Assembly (NCBI GenBank): GCA_963769765.1
Contig: CAVYNA010000002.1
Coordinates: forward strand, 62,001-126,000
Origin: Bog-756 sp963769765
Lineage (GTDB): Bacteria; Actinomycetota; Acidimicrobiia; Acidimicrobiales; RAAP-2
Length of the DNA stretch: 64,000 bases
Direction of reading: 5' to 3'
Both the position numbers and the translations under genes were made by a program. This document shows, piece after piece, positions 1 to 8,767 of the stretch. The stretch's first letter is position 1. Each line of letters opens with the position of its first letter. The notes beneath the pieces are model-generated. The model ran no database searches, was not told the origin of the DNA, and saw nothing but the letters and a program-made list of their open reading frames with translations.

Positions 1-768
1 TCGCTCTCCAGCGCCTTCACCTACTACGTGGATCCGAGCGACCCCACCAATTCGGGAGTGTGCCCGCAGACGGCATGGGAGATCCCGGCGAATGCAGTCA
101 CCACCACCCTCGGCAGCGCCCTCCAGCTGATGATGTACAACAGCGACAACAGAGTGACACGCGGGATGGAGGAGCGGTACGGGATCACCAACGTGCAGAA
201 CTTCGCCCGCATCCTCGGCACGGCGAATTCAACGCTCGCCCAACCGTTCATCGGCTGCGGGTTCCAAGGGGCCGTGCGGAACGAGCTGACCCCGTTCGAC
301 GTCTCCAATCTCTACGCGAAGATTGCGACCGGCAAGGTGCTCGATCCTTCCGTGACGAAGACGTTCTTCACCGACGAGCTCGGTGGCGCGCCTTCCGGCT
401 CGGACTATCTGGTCACGGTCATCGACCAGGAGGCAGCCAAGCTCGGCAAGAGCAGCGTGGCGGCAACCTTCGTCAGTGACACCGTCAATCACTGGAAGGC
501 CGGCTCGTACTCGTTCTGCATGGCGTCGGACTGCTCCGCCTACAAGGCTGACTTCTCCGACGCGGGGGTCATGACCCTTCCGGCGAAGAATGCCAAAGGC
601 ACGATCGTCCCGAAGAAGTACGCCTACGCAGACTTCGTCAACGACCTCTACGTACCGTGCTCGCCCGGGAGCGGTTGTGCGGCGGAAAACGCCGCCTACG
701 CCATGATCGGCCAGGTGGTCGACGAATCCGCACGGGGAGCGATCGACCAGGCCTTCAAGCACTGGTAG
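1..768 (+). CDS. Serine hydrolase, class A beta-lactamase-like (5' truncated)
   Basis: The frame is open to the window edge, so the N-terminus, including any SxxK nucleophile motif, lies outside. An S-D-N triad is visible at nt 142-150, preceded by hydrophobic helix residues, as in class A beta-lactamase and penicillin-recognising folds. A K-A-G-S stretch at nt 496-507 sits where the K(T/S)G motif of the family would be. Paired cysteines in the second half suggest an exported protein. The assignment to a beta-lactamase-like hydrolase is inferred from these motifs; whether it hydrolyses beta-lactams or acts on cell wall is unknown. Confidence 0.6.
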   Translation, partial: SLSSAFTYYVDPSDPTNSGVCPQTAWEIPANAVTTTLGSALQLMMYNSDNRVTRGMEERYGITNVQNFARILGTANSTLAQPFIGCGFQGAVRNELTPFDVSNLYAKIATGKVLDPSVTKTFFTDELGGAPSGSDYLVTVIDQEAAKLGKSSVAATFVSDTVNHWKAGSYSFCMASDCSAYKADFSDAGVMTLPAKNAKGTIVPKKYAYADFVNDLYVPCSPGSGCAAENAAYAMIGQVVDESARGAIDQAFKHW

Positions 769-1115
769 GTCGTCCGGGGGCTCGAGCGACCAGAAGCGGA
801 TCCGCATCCTCGAGTGCCGCACTCAGTTGGTCGGATCCGGGTGTTGTCCCGGGCTACGACCATTGGGCGACTAGCCATCCCGTGCGCGGCACGGTGTCGA
901 TCTGTCGGTTCGGCGCGCACTTCGGAGTCACCGTTCGGCACCGACGTGCGACAACCGGCATTGACGCGTCAACCGAACGCGCACGTGCCGGAGGATGAAC
1001 CTCGTCGGAGAACCGATCGGTTAGCGTGCGCCCGCAGCGTCAATGCTCGCATCCGTCGATCAGTTCGGGCCGAGACGGGTCCGAACCGATCGACTCCGAG
1101 GGAAGGGAACGATCC
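769..1115. other. Intergenic stretch with a TTGACG/CGTCAA palindrome
   Basis: No credible gene is seen here. The one notable element is the perfect 12-bp palindrome TTGACGCGTCAA at 961-972. Its left half also resembles a -35 box, but no matching -10 box lies at a proper distance. It may be an operator for the downstream repeat-protein gene. Confidence 0.3.
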
Positions 1116-3308
1116 GTGATCGCAGCCAAGCTTTCGCCGGAAGGCCGAGTCCGGGCCCGTACGCTTTCGGTAGCGGTCGCATGCATCGCAACGATCGTCA
1201 CCTGGTCGAGTGCGGGGAGTGTGCCCGCGGGCGCGGCGTCGGTTCCCACCTGGACGGGTGTGACGGCCCCGATCCCGTCGGGCGGCGACGCAACGCAGAT
1301 CTCGAGCAGTGACGCCGCCACCTGTGCCGCGCCGGGTTCGTGCGTCTCGGTGGGGGAGTACTACAAGGCGGGAATCTCCCTCCTCGACGCCGACACCCTC
1401 GCGAACGGCCACTGGACGTCGGTGGGCGTCCCCCTCCCGCCCGGCGCCCTTTCGAGCTACCAGCCCTACTTCCGGTCGATCAAGTGTCCGTCGCCGACCT
1501 GGTGCACCGCCTTCGGCTACTACGAGGACAGCGCAGCTGCGGGCCAGACCTTCGCCTCCACACTGTCCGGCGGCACTTGGACAACGACCGAGCTTCCCCT
1601 GCCTCCGGCCTTCGCAAACCCGTCTGTCGATACCACCAACGACGGGCTCGCGTGCCCGGCGGTCGGGTTCTGCGTTGCGATCGGCGCCTACGAGACGCCG
1701 ACGTCCGGCCAGTACGCGACCTTCATCGACACGCTGTCCGGCGGTGCGTGGACCACCCAGCAGGCACCCGTCCCGCCGGGTACGCCCGCAAACCCTGGGG
1801 CCGGTCTGCAGGCCGTCTCGTGCTTCTCGAGTACCGCCTGTGCGGCCGTGGGTACGTATCGCACGCCCAACCAGGCCGGCCTGCTCGACTCGCTGTCCGG
1901 CACCACCTGGAGCGCGGCGATGGCACCGGAGCCGAGTGACGCGGCCGCCAATCCCAATCCGGGGTTCTTCGGAGTCTCCTGTCCGTCCGCTGCAGGCTGC
2001 GTCGCCGTCGGCAACTACAACGCCACGGACACCTATGCGCAGAACGTGGTCGAAATGCAGTCGGGTGGCCAGTGGACCGCGCTCAACGTCCCCGCCCCTG
2101 CCGATGCCTTGACGGTGGCCGGAGGTGGCAAGACGCCGTCGGCCGGCTTCGACGACGTGTCGTGCCCAACCGTGCAGTGGTGTGTGGCCGTCGGAGGCTA
2201 CGTGCCCACGTCGACCGCCCAGTACGCACCTGAGACCGCCGTGTTCACCGGGGGGAGTTGGACGATTCGGGCCGCCCCCGGTCTGGCGCCGACTGACAAC
2301 ACCGGATACCTCGGCTATGTGTCCTGCTCGTGGCCCGGTTCGTGCGTGGCGACCGGAACGGTGTCGAGCGACGGCGGGTTCACGAGCCGGATCCTCGTCG
2401 ATACCCTGACCGCCGGCACATGGACCGGCAACGATGTGGCCTACCCCGCCGGCGGGAATCCGAACGGACTGAGCTTCGTCGATGCCCCGTCGTGTGTCGC
2501 CGGGACCTGCCTCGTCGGGGCCAGCTACTCCACCAGCACGAACTACCTCGGCATGTTCGACACGTTCTCCAATCTCGACGGATACACCGAGTCGGCATCC
2601 GACGGCGGCATCTTCGCCTTCAACGCACCCTTCTTCGGTTCGATGGGCGGCCAGAGTCTCAACCAACCGGTGGTCGGCATGGCCGTCGAGCCGGACAACG
2701 GCGGCACCTACGAAGTGGCGTCCGACGGCGGCATCTTCGCGTTCAACGCGCCCTTCTTCGGCTCGATGGGCGGGCAACCGCTCAACAAACCGATCGTCGG
2801 GATCGCCTTCGACTCGCGGACCGGCGGGTACTACGAGGTGGCCAGTGACGGCGGCATCTTCGCCTTCAACGCGCCGTATCAGGGTTCGATGGGTGGCACG
2901 CCCCTCAACAGCCCGATCGTCGGGATCGCCTTCGACACGCTCACCGGCGGGTACTACGAGGTGGCCAGCGACGGCGGCGTCTTCGCGTTCAACGCCCCGT
3001 ATCAGGGTTCGATGGGCGGCACACCCCTCAACAAGCCGATCGTCGGGATCGCCTACGACCCCGCAACGGGGGGCTACTACGAGGTCGCCAGCGACGGCGG
3101 CATCTTCGCGTTCAACGCCCCGTATCAAGGTTCGATGGGCGGCACACCCCTCAACAAGCCGATCGTCGGCATGACCGTCGACTACGCCACCGGCGGCTAC
3201 TACGAGGTGGCGTCCGACGGTGGGCTCTTCGCGTTCGACGCGCCCTTCCAGGGCTCGATGGGCAGCTCACCGCTCAACAGCCCGATCGTGGCGATGGCCT
3301 TCGGCTGA
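1116..3308 (+). CDS. Secreted two-part repeat protein (Cys-pair repeats plus six SDGGIFAF repeats)
   Basis: The GTG at 1116 is chosen because GGAAGG lies 7 nt upstream and a signal peptide follows (basic start, hydrophobic core, AGA-like cleavage near residue 40). The N-terminal two thirds contains about eight spaced cysteine pairs of the form C-x5-C followed by V-(A/S)-(V/I/T)-G, one pair per repeat of roughly 60 residues, suggesting a disulfide-stapled beta-propeller. The C-terminus is a tandem array (2595-3305) of five complete 41-residue repeats plus a 32-residue sixth one, each opening with A-S-D-G-G and carrying F-A-F-N-A-P and G-S-M-G-G. Such repeats are common in Acidimicrobiia surface proteins. 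The function is unknown; a role in adhesion or cell envelope is inference. Confidence 0.75.
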   Translation: MIAAKLSPEGRVRARTLSVAVACIATIVTWSSAGSVPAGAASVPTWTGVTAPIPSGGDATQISSSDAATCAAPGSCVSVGEYYKAGISLLDADTLANGHWTSVGVPLPPGALSSYQPYFRSIKCPSPTWCTAFGYYEDSAAAGQTFASTLSGGTWTTTELPLPPAFANPSVDTTNDGLACPAVGFCVAIGAYETPTSGQYATFIDTLSGGAWTTQQAPVPPGTPANPGAGLQAVSCFSSTACAAVGTYRTPNQAGLLDSLSGTTWSAAMAPEPSDAAANPNPGFFGVSCPSAAGCVAVGNYNATDTYAQNVVEMQSGGQWTALNVPAPADALTVAGGGKTPSAGFDDVSCPTVQWCVAVGGYVPTSTAQYAPETAVFTGGSWTIRAAPGLAPTDNTGYLGYVSCSWPGSCVATGTVSSDGGFTSRILVDTLTAGTWTGNDVAYPAGGNPNGLSFVDAPSCVAGTCLVGASYSTSTNYLGMFDTFSNLDGYTESASDGGIFAFNAPFFGSMGGQSLNQPVVGMAVEPDNGGTYEVASDGGIFAFNAPFFGSMGGQPLNKPIVGIAFDSRTGGYYEVASDGGIFAFNAPYQGSMGGTPLNSPIVGIAFDTLTGGYYEVASDGGVFAFNAPYQGSMGGTPLNKPIVGIAYDPATGGYYEVASDGGIFAFNAPYQGSMGGTPLNKPIVGMTVDYATGGYYEVASDGGLFAFDAPFQGSMGSSPLNSPIVAMAFG
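2595..3305 (+). repeat. 123-bp tandem coding repeats (5 full + 1 partial)
   Basis: Units start at 2595, 2718, 2841, 2964, 3087 and 3210, exactly 123 bp apart with no indels. The last unit stops after 96 bp. Units 3, 4 and 5 are the most alike at base level, which suggests recent duplication or gene conversion. Repeat 6 has drifted most. Confidence 0.9.
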
Positions 3309-3343
3309 GTCCGACCCGGCGCTCCTCGTGCGCCACTCCGTCA

Positions 3344-3357
3344 TCTACTAAGGTAGA
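3344..3357. promoter_or_regulatory. Inverted repeat just upstream of the XRE gene
   Basis: TCTAC (3344-3348) and GTAGA (3353-3357) form a perfect inverted repeat around TAAG, ending 4 nt before the ATG at 3362. The position fits an autoregulatory operator for the HTH protein encoded next. This is inferred from position only. Confidence 0.4.
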
Positions 3358-3361
3358 CAGT

Positions 3362-3730
3362 ATGTCAGCCAGAGTAGAAATCACGTTGGGTCAGTGCGTC
3401 GGCGATGCGCGTGCGGCGCTCGGGCTCTCCCTGCAGGAGGTTGCCGCGGGAGCCGGTTGCTCCACCGCCTACGTTCACAAGCTGGAGCAGGACCGGGTCC
3501 GAACGCCTTCACCGCGGGTCCTCGCCGGTCTCGCCCGCACCCTCGGCGTCGAGTACGACGACGTGATGACAGCCGCGGGCTACGAGTGTTCGGCGACGGC
3601 CGGGTCGGACACGGTCGACTTTGCTGCACCGAGATTCTCCAACGCTCACGTCGTCCACCTCCTGGAGGGGCTCGTCAGCGATGTCGCCGCGTTGAGGGAA
3701 GAGGTCCGGGCGCAGCGAATCGAGCAGTGA
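3362..3730 (+). CDS. XRE-family transcriptional regulator
   Basis: This 122-residue protein has an N-terminal helix-turn-helix of the Cro/CI type at about residues 8-65: a G-L-S-L-Q-E-V-A helix followed by a recognition helix with S-T-A-Y-V-H-K-L-E. The C-terminal tail is short and probably helical (dimerisation). The stop overlaps the GTG of the acetyltransferase by 4 bp, so the two are co-translated. The inverted repeat ahead of it may be its own operator. Targets are unknown. Confidence 0.8.
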   Translation: MSARVEITLGQCVGDARAALGLSLQEVAAGAGCSTAYVHKLEQDRVRTPSPRVLAGLARTLGVEYDDVMTAAGYECSATAGSDTVDFAAPRFSNAHVVHLLEGLVSDVAALREEVRAQRIEQ

Positions 3731-4368
3731 CCGAGCCGACGATTACGCGAACGGACGAGGCCGGATCCCACGAGCTCTTGGCCGTTACCGCACGTGCATT
3801 CTGGGACGACCCACTCTTCGACTTCCTGAGTGGCGGTGATCTCCTCGGCGAGTACCGGGTACTCCCTTCCGTCTTCCGTGCCGCGATGCGCGATCTCCGG
3901 ACGGACGCGGCGGAACGCTATGTCTCACTTGTTGCGGAGAAGCCCCGTGGTTTCGCAGGTTGGCTCGGGCCGGGTGCCTTCCCGCGATCCCGACGGGAGC
4001 GAATGACCCGGGACGTGCGGGCCGCATCGGTGCTCGTGAGGCTGAGGAACCGGCGGAAGGCGCTGAACCTTCTCCAAGAGGTCGAACGACGGCATCCGAC
4101 CGAGTCGCACTGGTACCTCGCCTTGCTCGCCACGGATCCGAGCGTCCAGGGTCGGGGGATCGGGACCGCCCTTCTGCGTCCGGTCCTCGACCGTTGCGAT
4201 GCCGAGGGCATCCCCGCGTACACCGAGACCCAGAAGCCCGGGAACGTCTCGTGGTACGGGCGGTCCGGGTTCGTCACCGTCGACGAGATCATCCTTCCGG
4301 GCACGCCGAGCGTCTGGCGTCTGTGGCGGGACCCCCGACCTCACTCATCGAACGCACGCGCCGGCTGA
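3727..4368 (+). CDS. GNAT-family N-acetyltransferase
   Basis: The start is the GTG at 3727, overlapping the regulator stop (GTGA). The 213-residue protein carries the acetyl-CoA-binding motif A of the GNAT fold, Y-L-A-L-L-A-T-D-P followed by Q-G-R-G-I-G at about residues 125-145. Motif B (W-Y-G-R-S-G-F) lies near residue 180. The substrate cannot be read from sequence. The coupled XRE regulator suggests inducible expression, possibly against a toxic compound, but that is inference. Confidence 0.85.
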   Translation: MTEPTITRTDEAGSHELLAVTARAFWDDPLFDFLSGGDLLGEYRVLPSVFRAAMRDLRTDAAERYVSLVAEKPRGFAGWLGPGAFPRSRRERMTRDVRAASVLVRLRNRRKALNLLQEVERRHPTESHWYLALLATDPSVQGRGIGTALLRPVLDRCDAEGIPAYTETQKPGNVSWYGRSGFVTVDEIILPGTPSVWRLWRDPRPHSSNARAG

Positions 4369-4385
4369 GGTCGTCCGGCATTCGT

Positions 4386-4402
4386 GGCCGGGCGGCCCGG
4401 TC
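4386..4402. terminator. Possible bidirectional terminator
   Basis: GGCCGGG (4386-4392) can pair with CCCGGTC (4396-4402, one G-T pair) across a 3-nt loop. It lies between the convergent acetyltransferase and cyclic-nucleotide-binding genes. There is no T tract. Confidence 0.4.
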
Positions 4403-4425
4403 ACGTGCGACGCCCAGTGCGGACG

Positions 4426-4902
4426 TCACGGATCACGTCGCGGCTCGGCCCCGCCCACCCGGTCGTCATAGTCGCGGAGTCGGCTGGCCAGCGCTCCCAT
4501 GACCTCGAGCGCGAACATCGGCGTCGCGTCGATGAGGAAGAGGAAGAGGGCCCGATCGATCTCTGCGATCGTCGAAGGCTCGGCCGCGACGGCCGTGAGG
4601 CTGCGCGGGAGATGATCGATCAGCGCGCGCTCGCCGAAGACATCGCCGGGTCCGAGCCGGGCGACGGTTGCCGTTCCCTTGCTGAGCGTGACCGCGCCCT
4701 CGACGATGCCGTACATGTGAGAGCCCTCGTCACCTTCTGCGTAGATGATCTCGCCGTCCACGACGTTGCGATGGACGGGGGCATTGAGGAAGAGGCCACG
4801 GGCGGTCACGGCGGATCGGTTACTCCTTGGGCTCGACGGACGTGGGTTCGAGAGGCATCGTAAGGTCGGGGCAATCCGGTCGTCGGCTGCCCGCTTCCAC
4901 AT
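4426..4902 (-). CDS. Cyclic nucleotide-binding domain protein without HTH
   Basis: The protein holds one CRP-like cNMP-binding domain at about residues 36-145, with the E-G-D-E-G turn and the phosphate-binding cassette G-D-V-F-G-E-R-A-L followed by P-R-S. No DNA-binding domain follows, so it is not a Crp/Fnr activator. It is probably a sensor module acting on a partner. The domain begins late, so the GTG at 4809 is an alternative start. It is the last gene of the long minus-strand run from pstS, 63 bp after the lipoprotein gene, so a link to that operon is possible. Confidence 0.75.
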   Translation of the reverse strand: MWKRAADDRIAPTLRCLSNPRPSSPRSNRSAVTARGLFLNAPVHRNVVDGEIIYAEGDEGSHMYGIVEGAVTLSKGTATVARLGPGDVFGERALIDHLPRSLTAVAAEPSTIAEIDRALFLFLIDATPMFALEVMGALASRLRDYDDRVGGAEPRRDP

Positions 4903-4965
4903 CGCCTGGGAGCGGTGGGAGCGGAGCGGGCAGCCGACGCCGATCCGGGTGCCGTCGGTGCACGT

Positions 4966-5514
4966 TCAAGAGATCCGTGGATTGACGGTGACGACACCGT
5001 GAAGTCCGGTGACCGAGTGGTAGGAGATGCTCTGGGAGCTCACCGCGGTCCACGACCACGTGCCTCCCGGCGAGATCACCGGAGAGCTGACGGCGAGGTG
5101 GTCGAACATGACCTGTTCGGACTGGTTCGTGAGATTCGTCCAGGTGACGGCGGCCCCGGGGGCGGAGAAGAGCCGGACGGGCATGAACCCCGTGGCCGAG
5201 ATGATGACCTGCTGACCGTCGTCGACCAGCGGGGACACCGGTCTGCCGCCGTACTGGGTCGGAACCGCGACGGGCGACCCTTGGATGATCACCGTGCTCG
5301 AAGTCCTGATCGTGGCCTGACTGGGTCCGGTCATCGGCGAAACGGTCGACATCGCAGGATCGACTGTCGAGGTCGTCGACTGCGCGGTTGCCCCGTTGCC
5401 TCCAGCGGTTCCACACGCGGTCAGCACCGCCCCGGGCGCAAGGAACGTGCCGATCGCCACGCACCGGCTGATGAACGCACGTGCGCGCATTGGACGGGGT
5501 GCCGCGGTGCTCAC
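4966..5514 (-). CDS. Lipoprotein with cupredoxin-like domain, copper site incomplete
   Basis: The GTG at 5514 is chosen because it overlaps the upstream stop by 4 bp (GTGA) and gives a lipoprotein signal peptide ending in a V-L-T-A-C lipobox. The mature domain has the cupredoxin outline: G-F-x-P, then A-V-T-W-T-N, then a C-terminal G-V-V-T-V strand. The usual ligand loop (Y-x-C-x-x-H...M) reads Y-H-S-V-T-G-L-H-G. The cysteine is therefore Ser, the loop is short, and a type 1 copper site is unlikely. It probably acts outside the membrane with the sortase-like protein encoded just upstream. The function is unknown. Confidence 0.6.
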   Translation of the reverse strand: MSTAAPRPMRARAFISRCVAIGTFLAPGAVLTACGTAGGNGATAQSTTSTVDPAMSTVSPMTGPSQATIRTSSTVIIQGSPVAVPTQYGGRPVSPLVDDGQQVIISATGFMPVRLFSAPGAAVTWTNLTNQSEQVMFDHLAVSSPVISPGGTWSWTAVSSQSISYHSVTGLHGVVTVNPRIS

Positions 5515-6392
5515 AGTGTCGCCGGCAGGAGTTGGGCCAGTTGCTCGAAGGAGAGGGCCGCGAGTGCGAGGAGAACCGGCATGGCCATGAGGTAGAGCGA
5601 CCACGGGTGGGACCACCGTCGACGGACGGCGACCGTGGCGACGAGCCCCACGACGAGGAGTGAGCTCCAGAGCACGGTGGGGAGCAACGCCCGATGGTCA
5701 CCGGGAAAGGCCTGCGCGGAGCTCGGCGGAAGGCCCGAGGAGGCAACCTCGACCGACACCGGATGGCTCACCATGCGGGCGATCGCGACGATCCGGTCCG
5801 ACGGAACGAGGGACACGCCGGAGGTCACGAGCGTGAGCCTCGCGTCAGCGGTCGGCACCACCGGATCCGCCTGGCCCGGCCTCACGACGAAGGTCCGGAC
5901 AACCCGGTACTCGAACGAACCGAAGCCGCCGACGACGTTGATCGCGGCCCCACGGTGGAGGGAGCCGATGGCGTGGAACGGTCCGCCGAAGAGCAGGCTG
6001 TGCCCGGCGATCACGGTGTTGCCACGCAGTCCCGGGAGTGCCGAGCCGGACATCAGCCCCGGCCCCTGCGCGAGATCGCCCGCGCCGGTTCCCTCGACCA
6101 CCACCTGGTGGAGCCCGAGGGAAGGGATGGCGAGCAGCGCGACCGGCTGTCCGTCCGTCGGCACCTTCCCGGTGAGGGCGGCGAGCCCCGCCGGGCCATG
6201 GAAGGCCAGGAGCAGGCGCGTCTGCGATCGCGACGCTTCGAGAGACGTGAATCCGAAGAGGTAACCCGCGAACAGCGCGACCAGCACTCCGAAGACGGTC
6301 ACCGTTGCTGCGACGCTCTGCCAGCGGATGCCGACGTCGGCGGCTGGGGACGGCTTCGATTCCGTGGTGAGTTCACCGATCGTGTCGGGCAC
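5511..6392 (-). CDS. Class E sortase-like membrane protein, catalytic Cys replaced by Ser
   Basis: The fold is that of actinobacterial class E sortases: an N-terminal membrane segment (residues 27-47), N-T-V-I-A-G-H with the expected His131, and the strand T-L-V-T-S where the family has T-L-x-T-C. The nucleophile position is thus Ser191 (codon at 5820-5822, one base from Cys), followed by the expected Arg200. Two further membrane segments follow (about 237-256 and 266-284), unusual for a sortase. It ends by GTGA overlap with the lipoprotein gene. Either the enzyme is inactive as a transpeptidase or it uses Ser. Confidence 0.75.
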   Translation of the reverse strand: MPDTIGELTTESKPSPAADVGIRWQSVAATVTVFGVLVALFAGYLFGFTSLEASRSQTRLLLAFHGPAGLAALTGKVPTDGQPVALLAIPSLGLHQVVVEGTGAGDLAQGPGLMSGSALPGLRGNTVIAGHSLLFGGPFHAIGSLHRGAAINVVGGFGSFEYRVVRTFVVRPGQADPVVPTADARLTLVTSGVSLVPSDRIVAIARMVSHPVSVEVASSGLPPSSAQAFPGDHRALLPTVLWSSLLVVGLVATVAVRRRWSHPWSLYLMAMPVLLALAALSFEQLAQLLPATL

Positions 6393-6503
6393 CGAGTCGG
6401 CAGTGGCACCGTCGGGACCGGTTCCCTGGTCGCCGTCGTGTCCGGCAGCCGACCCGCGCGTCAGAGCCGTTCATCCGGGGTGCTTCGGCGACCGAGAGCT
6501 CGG

Positions 6504-8767
6504 TCACGACTCCGGCTCCGTTGGTTCGTCGGTGCCGATGCCCCCGTCGGCGCTCGCCCGGCGCCTGAAGCCGAGGACCGCCCAGGCGATCGGTCCGAGT
6601 GTGAGCGCGGCGACTCCCGCGAGCAGGATCGTGACGAGCAACCACCGACCACCCGGCGCGACCAGGGCCACGAACGCGGACTTGAAGTTGGACGCTCCGC
6701 GGGCGGCCGAGCCGGGATGGCGACCCGCTCCCGATGGGCCGGAGGCCGAAGTGGTCGCCGAGTTGGCACCGTCGATGGCACCACCCGGCGAAAACGGGGC
6801 GGTGGTCGTCGCGGACGGGACCGCCGCGCCACCCTGCGTCGGGCCGTCCCCTTGCGCACCCGCCACCGACGTCGAGCTCGCTTCGGGGCCGGAGCCACCA
6901 GCGGTGCTCGACGCCGGGAAGTACTTGTCGACGGCTGTCGAAGCCTGGGTCGCCAGGCCGGCGGTCAGCGGAAGGATCCCGGGTGGGAGATTCGCCCCCG
7001 AGCCGCCGGTCTGGCCGAGAAGGGCCTCCAGCACCGTCCTGGTCGCGGCCTGCTGTGCGGGCGTGGTCGGATCGGTCGGCACCGCCGCGTAGATGACGAC
7101 GGGCATCGGGTAGGCCGCGGGATCGCCGATGTTCGTGAAGTCGAAGCTCAGCGTGCCGTCGGCGTTTGCGGTCGCGTCGCCGATCGCCGCATCGACAGAC
7201 TGCACCGACGGGCTCACGAACGAGCCGGCGGCGTTCTGGAGCTGCGCCTCATCGAGGCCGTAGTAGAGCGCCTCGTACCAGTTCATCGTTGCGAAATCGG
7301 CCTGGCGCTGCGGGGACGGACTGAGGAACTCGCTGTGGAGGCTGGCGAACTCGGATTGAGGTGTGGCGTCCGTGCCCCAGAGGGTGGGGGTGAGGTCACG
7401 AGCGGGAACTGGTCCGTCACCGGACACGTCCCGGACTGCTTCGGGTTCGCCCAATTCGTCGAGGAGGAGAGGACCTGCGCAGCGGTCTGGGTCTCCGTGA
7501 GCGACGTGCCGCCGAGGGTGAGCGTGTGGTCGGGGGCAGCACACAGCCACCGGAGCAGTTCGTCGTTCACGCCGGCGTTGTCGCCGCGGAGATACGCGCC
7601 GAATCCCTGATTGGGGAGGAAGCCGGGTACTGAGTTGAGCACCTCCATCGCAGGGCACGGGGTGATGGTCGGAGGCGACTGCAACGGGTTGGCGCACGAG
7701 GCGCCAGGGATCGCATCGGCGGTGCCGACGTTGCTGTTGTAGAGGTCAGCGACGAGTCCCGCGACCATGTTCGGGGTGAGCCGCATGGTGCTTTCGGGAA
7801 AGTTGAGTCTGAAGTTCGTGCTCAGCGCGTTCTGGGCGAGGAACCCGAGGACATCGGCAGAGACCGCCACCGGGATGAACGCGTGATGGATCCCCGCGAG
7901 CGCCGACTGCTCGTCGGCGGCCTCCGGGTCGTCGGTGAAGGCGATCTGGGCTGTACCCGAGGCCAGGGCCTGGACGGCCGCGAGGGAGTCCTGCGCGGTG
8001 TTGACCGCGACGGTGGGCTGGGCCCCGGTGCAGCTCAGCGGCGCGATCCGCGAGAGGAGGCCTTCGATCCCGAAGTCGCTCACCGTGTTCAAGACGGTCC
8101 CGTTCGGGCACCCGCTGCTGTCGGCGAGGAATTGGACGGGCACCACGATCGTGTTGTTCGCATCCGGCGTACGCGACCTGTCGAGTGCCGGGTCGAAGAT
8201 GTCGACGGAACAGGGATTCGCCCCGGTGTCGCAGAAGAACGTGCCGCTTGTCGTCCCATTCGGGACGAAGCCCGACAACGGGGCGGCGCCGTTGTTCTGG
8301 ACCTCGATCACCTGCTGGCTCCCTGCAGAGGTGCCATCGGGGAGGATCGGGAGCTGCACCGGTGTGGGCTCGCACAGGGGCGCTCTCGACGTGATGGGTG
8401 CGGTGTCGGAGCAGTAGTAGACGGTGGGGGTGTCGCCGACCGGATACTGGTAGAGGTCGACGAAGACGGACTGCGGTTGCGCCAGCGACCCGACCAGGCC
8501 CGACGACGGCCCGACCTCCGCGGTCGGGCAGGGTGCGTGCGGGCAGGGGATCGCGACGCACGAGTACCCGTTCGGGCAGACCGGCGGTGGGGACTGCGGG
8601 ACGGCCGCGGAAGCGGAAGGTCCTGAGGCGGTCAGCGCGGAGGCCGCGCCACCAGCGCACAAGGTCACCATCGAGACAACCGTTGCGGTCAAGACGGTGA
8701 TCGAACTGCGGATCCGCGGTCTCATTGGCCCCCGGGACCGAGCTCCTGGTCCGTGCGTTCGGGTCAT
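6504..8767 (-). CDS. PstS-like solute-binding protein with C-terminal anchor, frameshifted
   Basis: The ATG at 8767 has a GAGGAGG site and overlaps the preceding stop (ATGA). A signal peptide is followed by a Cys-rich segment and then a periplasmic phosphate-binding-protein-like domain. The frame breaks near 7386-7390. Adding one base to the G5 run (C5 in the message) joins the upstream frame to a second frame reading L-W-G-T-D-A-T and on to 6504. The second part ends with a Ser/Gly/Ala-rich linker, one membrane helix and a basic tail. The gene is thus split by a single-base deletion, by sequencing error, or by real slippage. It resembles the gene before it in layout. Confidence 0.65.

Noticed and set aside
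969..3128. 719-codon open frame antisense to the repeat protein
   Set aside because: It has no ribosome site, and its Arg/Gly/Val-rich product mirrors the sense-strand repeats. Long antisense frames are expected at this G+C.
2595..3305. Regular repeats resembling a CRISPR array or minisatellite
   Set aside because: The 123-bp period lies wholly in frame within a secreted protein and there are no unique spacers.
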